Source of the DNA: Elusimicrobia bacterium UBA6262
GTDB taxonomy: Bacteria > CAYTYR01 > UBA6262
Assembly: GCA_002441095.1 (NCBI GenBank)
Contig: DJVG01000056.1
Coordinates: 1-52,859, forward strand
DNA length: 52,859 nt
Direction: 5' to 3'
Each line of letters begins with the position of its first letter. Position 1 is the stretch's first letter. The position numbers and the translations under genes are program-made. Below are positions 30,668-37,518 of this stretch, piece after piece. The notes beneath the pieces were generated by a model. That model saw only the letters and a list, made by a program, of their open reading frames with translations. It was not told the DNA's origin and ran no database searches.

Positions 30668-31090
30668 GTGAAAAACATCGCAAAATGGTTGCTGGCAGGA
30701 ATAGTAGTAGCTACGGTTTCTTATTTTATCAATGCCCTGTTTACCATTTTCTTTAAGAACTTCTATGCCCAAACTCCGGAGCTGGTTAAACCATTAAGTA
30801 ATGTTTGGCTGGTCCAAACGCTGTTGGGCAACTTTTCCAGCGGGCTGATCTATGCTTTAATGTTTACGGTTTTGCAACATGGCATTCCTGGCAAGGGGAT
30901 CACAAAAGGATTTTTCCTGGGGATATTGCTGTGGGCTATTACTGTGCCGCCACTCTTAATCACCTATAATACCAACGTGGACACCAAACTTATTCTCTCG
31001 TGGCTGTTAACCGGGCTGATCGCTACCCCGCTGGCTTGTATTGCGGTTGTTCTTATCCATGAAAAGATCACTGATCCTGATACCAAATAA
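30668..31090 (+). CDS. Small integral membrane protein of unknown function
   Basis: The 140-residue protein has four predicted TM helices: WLLAGIVVATVSYFINALF near the N-terminus, LLGNFSSGLIYALMFTVLQ, GFFLGILLWAITVPPLLI and LILSWLLTGLIATPLACIAVV. The start is a GTG with GGAGG 6 bases upstream. It is the last gene of the plus-strand phosphate run and may be cotranscribed with phoU. No family name is justified. The repeated Gly-rich helices are those of a small channel-like or DUF membrane protein. Confidence 0.7.
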   Translation: MKNIAKWLLAGIVVATVSYFINALFTIFFKNFYAQTPELVKPLSNVWLVQTLLGNFSSGLIYALMFTVLQHGIPGKGITKGFFLGILLWAITVPPLLITYNTNVDTKLILSWLLTGLIATPLACIAVVLIHEKITDPDTK

Positions 31091-31119
31091 TAGGACTGCT
31101 AATAAATTCAGCACCCCTT

Positions 31120-31149
31120 GATTACACAGATTAAAAAAACCTGTGAGCT
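31120..31149. repeat. GATTACACAGATTA word between convergent genes
   Basis: The 13-base word GATTACACAGATT occurs here and twice at 52776-52810, with a partial copy at 52256. CACAG and CTGTG can pair around a run of A. It lies between the membrane protein gene and nadA. Confidence 0.5.
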
Positions 31150-31153
31150 ATAG

Positions 31154-32077
31154 TTAATCCTGCTTCGATAATGCTATCATTTTATCAATAGCCAGTTTCG
31201 CTTTACTGCGGACTGGCTCTTCTACTTTTACCGGGTAAATCATATCCTGCAATGACCAAAATATCTTTTCCAAAGTAATCAACTTCATATTAGGGCAGAC
31301 AGCCTGAGTATTGGCCGGGAAAAACTGCCGGTCAGGATTTTCCTTTTTCAAGCGGTGCAACATGCCAACTTCTGTGCCGACGATGATCTCCTGCGCTTCT
31401 TTCTCCCGGGCAAATGCGCTCATACTGCCTGTCGAAACCACAGCATTAGCCAGCCTTACTACTTCACTCTTACATTCCGGATGGACCATCACCAGGGACG
31501 CCGGATATTTTCTCTTCATTTTCAGGATATCATCACTCGTAATGAGGACATGAGTTGGGCAATACCCTTCCCAAATAATAAATTTCTTGCCTGGGGCTTT
31601 CAACTGTGTGTAGCTGCCTAAATATTTATCAGGAATAAAGATGATCTCAGTAGTATCGGTTAATGAATTTATTACTTTCAGGGCATTAGAACTGGTGCAG
31701 CAAATATCACTTTCAGCTTTTACTGCAGCAGTTGAGTTAACATAGCAAACTACTTTAGCCTGGGGATGCTGTCTTTTCAGCTCTCTTACGTTTTCTACAT
31801 TGATCATTGCGGCCATGGGACAACCAGCAGTATGGTCAGGTATCAACACTGTTTTTGCCGGGGAAATAATTGCCGCAGTTTCAGCCATAAAATAAACCCC
31901 GCAAAAAACAATTATCTCGGCCTGCGTCTCGCTGGCTTTAAGACTCAACTCCAGTGAGTCGCCGACAAAATCCGCAACCTCTTGTACTTCCGGCAGTTGG
32001 TAATTATGCGCTAATATCACCGCATTTTTTCTTTTGGCGATCTCTTTAATTTCGTTTAGCAATCTGGAGATATTCAC
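31154..32077 (-). CDS. nadA: Quinolinate synthase NadA
   Basis: NadA condenses iminoaspartate with dihydroxyacetone phosphate to form quinolinate for NAD synthesis, using a [4Fe-4S] cluster. The 307-residue protein has the cluster Cys in three conserved places: FCGVYFMAET, CCTSSNA and AVCPNMK. The motifs AHNYQLPEVQ, GDSLELS, HPECK and GTEVGMLHRL are also typical. The start is a GTG with GAGGAAAC upstream. A perfect 13-bp hairpin lies about 25 bases before the RBS. It follows the nifS/nfu genes, which make biological sense as suppliers of its Fe-S cluster. nadB is not in the window. Confidence 0.95.
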   Translation of the reverse strand: MNISRLLNEIKEIAKRKNAVILAHNYQLPEVQEVADFVGDSLELSLKASETQAEIIVFCGVYFMAETAAIISPAKTVLIPDHTAGCPMAAMINVENVRELKRQHPQAKVVCYVNSTAAVKAESDICCTSSNALKVINSLTDTTEIIFIPDKYLGSYTQLKAPGKKFIIWEGYCPTHVLITSDDILKMKRKYPASLVMVHPECKSEVVRLANAVVSTGSMSAFAREKEAQEIIVGTEVGMLHRLKKENPDRQFFPANTQAVCPNMKLITLEKIFWSLQDMIYPVKVEEPVRSKAKLAIDKMIALSKQD

Positions 32078-32100
32078 TGTTTCCTCAACTCTTTTATGTT

Positions 32101-32130
32101 CCTGTCAGCCCGCACAAGCGGGCTGACAGG
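32101..32130. repeat. Perfect 13-bp hairpin upstream of nadA
   Basis: CCTGTCAGCCCGC, a 4-base ACAA loop, and GCGGGCTGACAGG. There is no T tract on either strand, so it is not a standard terminator. It could be a dispersed repeat or a leader structure of nadA. Confidence 0.7.
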
Positions 32131-32170
32131 GCTGATCTACGCCCGCAAGAGATACTCTCTCTCCTGCAGG

Positions 32171-32242
32171 CTAGTTTCGTTTTCCGCCACAACAATGAGC
32201 TACTGGACGAAGGAAATACTTTCTGGAGACTCTTGCTCTCAT
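32171..32242 (-). CDS. Possible 23-residue Cys-Cys peptide
   Basis: An ATG at 32242 follows a near-perfect Shine-Dalgarno AAGGAGGTGA (32248-32257) at 5-base spacing. The peptide begins MRARVSRKYFLRPV and ends AHCCGGKRN. It is basic, with a vicinal Cys pair near the C-terminus. It lies between nfu and nadA in the same direction. It may be a tiny metal or sulfur-related protein or a leader peptide. No relative is known to me. Confidence 0.5.
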   Translation of the reverse strand: MRARVSRKYFLRPVAHCCGGKRN

Positions 32243-32265
32243 AGTGTTCACCTCCTTTGAATACA

Positions 32266-32363
32266 GTTGCGTGTTGGCCAGTTGCGAGTTGCGAGTTTTG
32301 AAAACAGCATTTAATAAATGCTTCTACCGAAACTCGCCAACCCGGAACTCGTAACTCGTAACC
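32266..32363. repeat. Heptamer-arm inverted repeat, GAGTTGC type (copy 2)
   Basis: Left arm 32266-32304 with GTTGCGA words, centre AACAGCATTTAATAAATGCT (itself a hairpin), right arm 32330-32363 with AACTCGN words. It begins 3 bases after the nfu stop codon. Confidence 0.85.
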
Positions 32364-32366
32364 TTA

Positions 32367-32594
32367 TTATGATACTGCTTCGACTTTTTTCACTTCCGGG
32401 ACATCTTCTTTCAGGATCCGCTCAATGCCATTCTTTAATGTCATCGTTGCCATAGGACAGCCCATACAGGCACCGAGTAGTTTTACTTTCACTAATCCGG
32501 CTTTCTCATCAATATCCACCAGTTCCACATCTCCGCCATCAGCACCCAGCATTTTCGCTATCTTTTCTAGGCTTTTTAGCACTTTCTCTTTCAT
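32367..32594 (-). CDS. NifU C-terminal domain Fe-S scaffold/carrier (Nfu)
   Basis: The 75-residue protein is a stand-alone Nfu domain. The CxxC cluster motif is in LLGACMGCPMATMTLKNGIE, and GGDVELVDID is typical of the N-terminal strand. It would carry a [4Fe-4S] cluster bridged across a dimer and hand it to targets such as NadA. The ATG at 32594 has AGGAGG; the upstream frame to 32657 reads through a repeat and is rejected. It lies between nifS and nadA. Confidence 0.9.
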   Translation of the reverse strand: MKEKVLKSLEKIAKMLGADGGDVELVDIDEKAGLVKVKLLGACMGCPMATMTLKNGIERILKEDVPEVKKVEAVS

Positions 32595-32609
32595 GGTAAA
32601 ACCTCCTAT

Positions 32610-32707
32610 GTTAGTTACGAGTTCCAAGTTGCGAGTTGCGAGTTTTGTAAAAAGCATTTAATGCTATTAACTAAATCCATCAACCCGAAACCTGAAACCT
32701 GGAACTA
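32610..32707. repeat. Heptamer-arm inverted repeat, GAGTTGC type (copy 3)
   Basis: Left arm 32610-32647 with GAGTTGC words, centre TTTTGTAAAAAGCATTTAAT, right arm 32681-32706 with AACCTGA/AACCTGG words. The nifS stop codon TAG (32705-32707) overlaps the end of the last heptamer. Confidence 0.85.
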
Positions 32708-33880
32708 TTTCTTCTTATATAAGGGTGACATTTCTCTCAGTTTCTTAACGATCCTGGGTAATGCTTCCAGCAAATAATCAACATCCTCATCAGTATTAAG
32801 CCGGCCCAGGCTGAAACGCAGACTGCTGTGCGCCACTTCCGGACTTACTCCGAGCGCCTTGATCACATGAGATGGTTCTAGCGAACTGCTGGAACAGGCT
32901 GAACCAGTGGAAGCGGCAATACCTTCAAGGTCCAGATTTATCAGCATCGATTCCCCTTCTATGTATTTTATAGTCACATTAACATTATTAGGCAGCCTTT
33001 TGGTTGGATGCCCGTTTAATTCTGATTCATCGATCTTTTCCAATATTCCTTTGATCAGCTTATCCCGCAAAATTGTTAGATGCTGGTGGCGCTCCTGTTT
33101 TTCCTGTATCGCCATTTCCACTGCTTTACCAAAGCCAACTATACCGGGGACATTTTCCGTAGACGCACGCCTTCTTCTCTCCTGCTCTCCACCATGTAAG
33201 AACGGCAGGATCCGTACACCTTTCCTGATATACAATAAGCCCACTCCTTTAGGACCGTATAATTTATGGGCACTGGCGCTTAGCAAGTCAATATTAAGTT
33301 TCTCTACGTCCAGGTCCAGGCTGCCAAATGTCTGCACCGCATCAGTATGGAAATAGATCCCTTTTTCCCTGGCTACCTTCCCGATTCCAGCGATTGGCTC
33401 AATAGTGCCGATCTCATTATTAGCATGCATTACCGAAATTAAAATAGTCTGCGGGGTAATAGCTTTGATAATTGCTTCCAGGTCAACCAACCCATATTTA
33501 TCCACTGGCACATAAGTAATTTTTGCGCCACGATGCTTTTCCAGGAACCTACATGTTTCCAAGATCGCGTGATGTTCAATAGCAGTGGTAATAATATGAT
33601 TACCTTTTTTGGCGTTAGCTTCAAAAACCCCGATCAGGGCAAAATTATCCGCTTCCGTGCCGCCACTGGTAAAAATGATCTCTTCACTTTTGGCATTAAT
33701 ATATTTAGCGATCAAATCCCGGGCTTGGGTTACGGCTGCTTGTGCCTCCTGCCCAAAAGCATGAAGACTGGACGGATTGCCGTAAACAGTATCCAGATAG
33801 GGCTGCATAGCCTTAATTACTTCCGGATGCACCGGAGTAGTAGCGGCATAATCAAAATAACGTCGTTTAACATCCATCAT
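32705..33880 (-). CDS. nifS: Cysteine desulfurase (NifS/IscS family)
   Basis: PLP-dependent enzyme that takes sulfur from cysteine as a persulfide for Fe-S assembly. The 391-residue protein has DYAATTPVHPEV at the N-terminus, HANNEIGTIEP, the PLP-Lys in SASAHKLYGPKG and the active-site Cys in STGSACSSSSLEPS. Start is ATGATG with GAGGTGAA. It is downstream of an Rrf2 regulator and upstream of nfu, the common arrangement of a Rrf2-controlled nif-like assembly operon. NifS versus IscS cannot be decided by sequence inspection, but the pairing with an Nfu-type scaffold favours NifS. Confidence 0.92.
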   Translation of the reverse strand: MMDVKRRYFDYAATTPVHPEVIKAMQPYLDTVYGNPSSLHAFGQEAQAAVTQARDLIAKYINAKSEEIIFTSGGTEADNFALIGVFEANAKKGNHIITTAIEHHAILETCRFLEKHRGAKITYVPVDKYGLVDLEAIIKAITPQTILISVMHANNEIGTIEPIAGIGKVAREKGIYFHTDAVQTFGSLDLDVEKLNIDLLSASAHKLYGPKGVGLLYIRKGVRILPFLHGGEQERRRRASTENVPGIVGFGKAVEMAIQEKQERHQHLTILRDKLIKGILEKIDESELNGHPTKRLPNNVNVTIKYIEGESMLINLDLEGIAASTGSACSSSSLEPSHVIKALGVSPEVAHSSLRFSLGRLNTDEDVDYLLEALPRIVKKLREMSPLYKKK

Positions 33881-33891
33881 TTCACCTCACA

Positions 33892-34058
33892 AACCCAATT
33901 TTTGCCTTAGAACGTGAGCGCCGAGAAGAAAGAGGCTGAGCATTTTTCGAAGTAAAAATTAGCAAGCATACTCACAGCAGTATGGTTAAGAATTTTTACA
34001 CAGAAAAGGGCCAGCATTCTTTCTTCGAATGCCACGAGCCTAAGGCAAATTTTGGGTT
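33892..34058. repeat. 165-bp nested palindrome, copy 2
   Basis: The outer arms are 33892-33910 and 34040-34058 (CTAAGGCAAATTTTGGGTT and its near inverse). The second stem pairs the CGAGAAGAAAGAGGCTG region with CCAGCATTCTTTCTTCG. A third pairs GTAAAAATT with AATTTTTAC, and a top loop has CATACTCACAGCAGTATG. It is a relative of the element at 12722-12885, with the boxes at the same offsets. The right arm encodes the last residues (TQNLP) and the stop of the rrf2 gene. Confidence 0.8.
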
Positions 34059-34456
34059 AGATCGTGCAAAGTTCGTTCGCTTAGTACTTTATTCACCACT
34101 TCATGCAGCTCTACCCAAACCGGCCTGGTTAAGCATTCCTTGATCCGACGGCAGCACCGGTCCTTGGCTTTCTTCGTGCAAAAGATCAATTGGACCGGGC
34201 CTTCCACTGCTTTTACTATATCCAGTATCTTTATCTGCTTTGGATCTTTCTTTAATACGAATCCGCCTTTTGATCCCCGTACACTCTCTACTAATCCATT
34301 TCTTCTCAATTTAACCAGCAATTGCTGCAAATAAAATTTAGGAATACGCTGTTTCTGGTAGATATCCTGTACCGACATTGGAGTTTGGCCATCGTGTTGG
34401 CCCAACTCTACCATAGCTAATAATCCATACCGGCAACGGGTTGATATCTTTAACAT
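34040..34456 (-). CDS. Rrf2-family regulator, IscR-like
   Basis: The 138-residue winged-helix protein has MLKISTRCRYGLLAMVEL at the N-terminus and the wing GSKGGFVL. Cys residues in FCTKKAKDRCCRRIKEC could bind an Fe-S cluster as in IscR. The last residues (TQNLP) are encoded by the arm of a palindromic repeat. The RBS is AGAGGG. It precedes nifS and nfu and most likely represses that operon. A palindrome ATAGTATACTAT overlaps its own -10, a plausible operator. Confidence 0.9.
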   Translation of the reverse strand: MLKISTRCRYGLLAMVELGQHDGQTPMSVQDIYQKQRIPKFYLQQLLVKLRRNGLVESVRGSKGGFVLKKDPKQIKILDIVKAVEGPVQLIFCTKKAKDRCCRRIKECLTRPVWVELHEVVNKVLSERTLHDLTQNLP

Positions 34457-34473
34457 TTGTGCCCTCTGGAAAT

Positions 34474-34502
34474 AGTATACTATATATGACTTAATTTGTC
34501 AA
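34474..34502 (-). promoter_or_regulatory. Promoter of the rrf2-nifS-nfu-nadA cluster
   Basis: TTGACA (34497-34502), 17 bases, TATACT (34474-34479). The -10 lies inside the palindrome ATAGTATACTAT, a likely binding site for the Rrf2 product. Confidence 0.75.
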
Positions 34503-34545
34503 GTATTAATTTAATGAAAAGGAGGCAGTTAAGCTTCCTCTCTCA

Positions 34546-35115
34546 TTAATGACTATGATCCATTCCCGAATGTTCCGGCATGCTCATTTTTTCTTGCAGC
34601 GGCATGACTATCAACTTACCCTTCATGCTGCCATGGCCCAGTCCGCAAAAGACAGTACATTTAACAGTAAAGGTACCTGCTTTATCAGCGGTAAACTCCA
34701 CTATCTGTTCTTTACCTGCCGGCAAATCCTGGTTAATATTATATTCCTTTACTCCAAATCCATGTGCTGTATCAGTAGCGGTTATTTTCAACCGTATCTT
34801 TTCACCTTGTTTTACCCCGATCGGATCAGGCAAGAATTCATATTTCTTGGCGGTTACAGTTATTTCCCTTACGCCATTTTTTACCGTGCCTGATAGGGGA
34901 GGCATAGCAGTAATATACTTATCAGGGTCTTTTTTGAACTGGCCGACACAATCAGCGCAGCAAAACCAGTAAGTATTGCCTTTATATTCATAGTTTACCG
35001 CAGTCTTAGGATCCAGCTTTTCACCTGTTACCGGGCATTTCTGCATAGCCATATCAGCGGCAAATGCCAGCGGGACAGCTGTTAAAAATAGGATCATCAT
35101 TATTATCTTTTTCAT
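34546..35115 (-). CDS. Exported YHS-cupredoxin fusion, copper-binding
   Basis: The 189-residue protein has a signal peptide (MKKIIMMILFLTAVPLAFA). A YHS-type metal-binding domain follows (KCPVTGEKL, then FCCADCVGQFKKDPDKY, about 26-70). The C-terminal cupredoxin domain (about 75-175) has a His in DTAHGFGV and a CuA-like loop CTVFCGLGHGSM, matching the CxxxCGxxHxxM pattern of cytochrome oxidase subunit II and nitrous oxide reductase. The tail is Met/His-rich (MSMPEHSGMDHSH). It is the last gene of the copper operon, with AAGGAG before the ATG. It could be a periplasmic copper chaperone or sink; a redox role is possible because the CuA ligands look complete. Confidence 0.8.
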   Translation of the reverse strand: MKKIIMMILFLTAVPLAFAADMAMQKCPVTGEKLDPKTAVNYEYKGNTYWFCCADCVGQFKKDPDKYITAMPPLSGTVKNGVREITVTAKKYEFLPDPIGVKQGEKIRLKITATDTAHGFGVKEYNINQDLPAGKEQIVEFTADKAGTFTVKCTVFCGLGHGSMKGKLIVMPLQEKMSMPEHSGMDHSH

Positions 35116-35144
35116 ATATTTCTCCTTTATAATGGCATAGTTTT

Positions 35145-35300
35145 TTATTTCTTCTCAAGCAACTTAATAATTTTATCCATTTTCCCAAGTACCAGAACTG
35201 TAAAAACAATCAGCCAAATAATTATTACCAGCCATAGCAACATTCCAAATCCAGCGCCATACCCCATATTAATTCCCTGACTGCCCATATGTCCCCACAT
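35145..35300 (-). CDS. 51-residue single-TM membrane peptide in the copper operon
   Basis: An ATG at 35300 has AAGGAGGTG 5 bases upstream. The N-terminus is Met/Gly/His-rich (MWGHMGSQGINMGYG). One TM helix follows (MLLWLVIIIWLIVFTVLVL), then a basic tail (GKMDKIIKLLEKK). Comparable small membrane proteins with Met-rich heads often accompany copper genes. It sits 26 bases after copB and 30 bases before the cupredoxin gene, in the same direction. Confidence 0.75.
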   Translation of the reverse strand: MWGHMGSQGINMGYGAGFGMLLWLVIIIWLIVFTVLVLGKMDKIIKLLEKK

Positions 35301-35325
35301 AATACACCTCCTTGTATTTTTTAGA

Positions 35326-37494
35326 TTATTTTTTTATCTTTAAGAATCTGGCATTAATGGCGACAATGATTGTGCTCAACGACATTAGAACCGCTCCCAT
35401 AGCCGGGCTCAAAACTATCCCCTGTTTATAGAGTACTCCGGCTGCCAGCGGAATAGCGAATACATTGTAGCCAGTGGCCCAAGCCAGATTTTGAATCATT
35501 TTCTTATAGGTAGCTCGAGATAGTCCAAGGATCGCTACCGCGTCAAGTGGATTACTCTTGACCAGAATGATATCCGCGGTTTCCACCGCCACATCGGTCC
35601 CGGCACCGATCGCGATCCCGACATCAGCTTGCGCCAGAGCTGGAGCATCATTGACCCCATCCCCCGTCATGGCTACGATCAAGCCTCGTGACTGAACCTC
35701 TTTGACTTTAGCCGCTTTATCCTGAGGCAAGACTTCCGCAAAGAATTCATCCAGGCCAATCTCTTTCGAAACCCACTCAGCCACCTGTTTATTGTCTCCA
35801 GTCAGCATCATGCATTTAATCCCCATACTTTTGAGCATCATAATTGCTTTTTTTGATTCCGGCCGGATAATATCTGCTAAGGCAATCGCTCCTTTAAGCT
35901 TTCCGTCAATCATTACATATATAATGGTTTTGCCTTGAGAAGAAAGCTTCTTGATCCTTTCATCGGTTATAGATATATTATTTTCTCTTAGATAGCCCGG
36001 GCTTAAAACTTTTATGTCTTTGCCATTTACCTTACCTTCCGCTCCCTTGCCAGTAATAGCTTTAAATCCTTCCACAGAAAATATTTCTTTTACTGATGAT
36101 GCTATTCCTTTAGCGATAGGATGTTCAGAGCGCGCTTCTACGGAAGCGGCATATTTTAGCAGTTCATCTTCTTTAATATCATTACTAAAAGTAATTTTAT
36201 CGGTTATGCCAAATTTCCCTTCAGTAAGAGTGCCTGTCTTATCAAATATTATTGCCTGGATATTTCTGGCCTTTTCAAAGGCAGCCCTATTACGTATAAG
36301 TAACCCGTTCCCGGCAGCCAGCGCAGTTGAGACTGCCACTACGAGTGGGACAGCTAATCCTAAGGCATGAGGACAAGTAATAACCATAACCGTAACAGTT
36401 CTCTCAAGAGCAAAAGCAAAATCCTTATGAACTAAAACAAGCCATACAAAGAGGGTTATCGCTCCTCCGGAAAGAGCTATGACAGTCAGCCATAAGGCAG
36501 CCCGATTTGCCAGATCCTGAGTTTTTGACTTACTGGCTTGAGCTTGCTTAACCAATTCAATTACCTGTGATAGAAAGGAATCTTTACCGGTTTTTTTGAT
36601 CTTAATAGTTAACGAACCTTCGCCATTAATAGAGCCGCCGATGACCTTGCCTCCAGCCTTCTTAGATATAGGCTTCGATTCGCCGGTAAGCATTGCTTCG
36701 TTAACCGAACTTTCGCCTTCAACTATATCACCATCTGCCGGGATTTTTTCTCCTGGCTTTATGATAATTTTGTCATTGACGTTCAATTCATCTAAAGCTA
36801 CGTCTTTGGTGCTTCCATCCGGCATTATTTTATGGGCTTCGGAAGGCATAAGCCTTGCTAATTCTTCCAAGGCCATTGAAGCACCCATAACCGATTTCAT
36901 CTCTATCCAATGGCCTAGAAGCATAATATCTACTAAGGTTACCAGTTCCCAAAAAAATATCTTTCCCGCCAGGCCAAATACAACCGCAGAGCTATAGATA
37001 TAGGCCGTGGCAATAGCTATGGCTATCAGGGTCATCATGCCGGGTTGTCTCTTTTTAAGTTCGTCGACTAGCCCTTTGAGAAAAGGATAACCGCCATAAA
37101 AAAATACTATCGAAGACAAACTAAAGAGAATATACATATCGCCTGTGAATCGGATTGCATCCCTAAGACCAAAAAACCTCTGAATCATCGGTGAAAAAAT
37201 AAGGATAGGAAGAGTAAACGCTAAAGATACCCGGAACCTTTTTCTGAAATCAGCGACCATGTGTGCATGATGAGAAGCATGACCTCCATCCCTCATATGT
37301 TCTGCATGTTCAGCCTGCACATCGTGCTTCATCTGATGTTTTCCATGTTTCATTTCAGGCATTTTCATTTGGGATTGAGCAAGGAATTTATTTTTGTCGT
37401 CTTCGCTACAAAAGAAATAGGTCTGGCCATCCTTTTCTAATTTTATGGCTGTGCTTTCATCCACTTCCATACCGCATACCGGATCTCTTGCCAT
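35326..37494 (-). CDS. copB: CopB-type copper/silver P-type ATPase with N-terminal YHS domain
   Basis: The 722-residue P1B-type ATPase has a YHS-like domain first (DPVCGMEVDESTA, FFCSEDDKNKF), then a His/Met-rich stretch (residues 42-80, MKHGKHQMKHD and HASHHAH). The metal-binding TM motif is Cys374-Pro-His (TCPHALGLAVPL), the CPH form that marks the P1B-3/CopB group, as against CPC in CopA. Phosphorylation Asp418 is in FDKTGTLTEG; TGES and GDGVNDAPAL are present. The YHS domain replaces the usual HMA. It exports Cu or Ag from the cytoplasm in this CusABC operon. The RBS is AGGGAG. Confidence 0.9.
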   Translation of the reverse strand: MARDPVCGMEVDESTAIKLEKDGQTYFFCSEDDKNKFLAQSQMKMPEMKHGKHQMKHDVQAEHAEHMRDGGHASHHAHMVADFRKRFRVSLAFTLPILIFSPMIQRFFGLRDAIRFTGDMYILFSLSSIVFFYGGYPFLKGLVDELKKRQPGMMTLIAIAIATAYIYSSAVVFGLAGKIFFWELVTLVDIMLLGHWIEMKSVMGASMALEELARLMPSEAHKIMPDGSTKDVALDELNVNDKIIIKPGEKIPADGDIVEGESSVNEAMLTGESKPISKKAGGKVIGGSINGEGSLTIKIKKTGKDSFLSQVIELVKQAQASKSKTQDLANRAALWLTVIALSGGAITLFVWLVLVHKDFAFALERTVTVMVITCPHALGLAVPLVVAVSTALAAGNGLLIRNRAAFEKARNIQAIIFDKTGTLTEGKFGITDKITFSNDIKEDELLKYAASVEARSEHPIAKGIASSVKEIFSVEGFKAITGKGAEGKVNGKDIKVLSPGYLRENNISITDERIKKLSSQGKTIIYVMIDGKLKGAIALADIIRPESKKAIMMLKSMGIKCMMLTGDNKQVAEWVSKEIGLDEFFAEVLPQDKAAKVKEVQSRGLIVAMTGDGVNDAPALAQADVGIAIGAGTDVAVETADIILVKSNPLDAVAILGLSRATYKKMIQNLAWATGYNVFAIPLAAGVLYKQGIVLSPAMGAVLMSLSTIIVAINARFLKIKK

Positions 37495-37518
37495 ATTTAT
37501 ACTCCCTATGACCCTATT

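Noticed and set aside
32101..32130. Terminator before nadA
   Set aside because: The stem is perfect, but neither strand has a T tract, so it is listed as a hairpin or repeat.
31154..34456. Frameshifted or split nif operon
   Set aside because: All genes here (rrf2, nifS, nfu, nadA) are full length for their families; the gaps are repeats, not broken genes.
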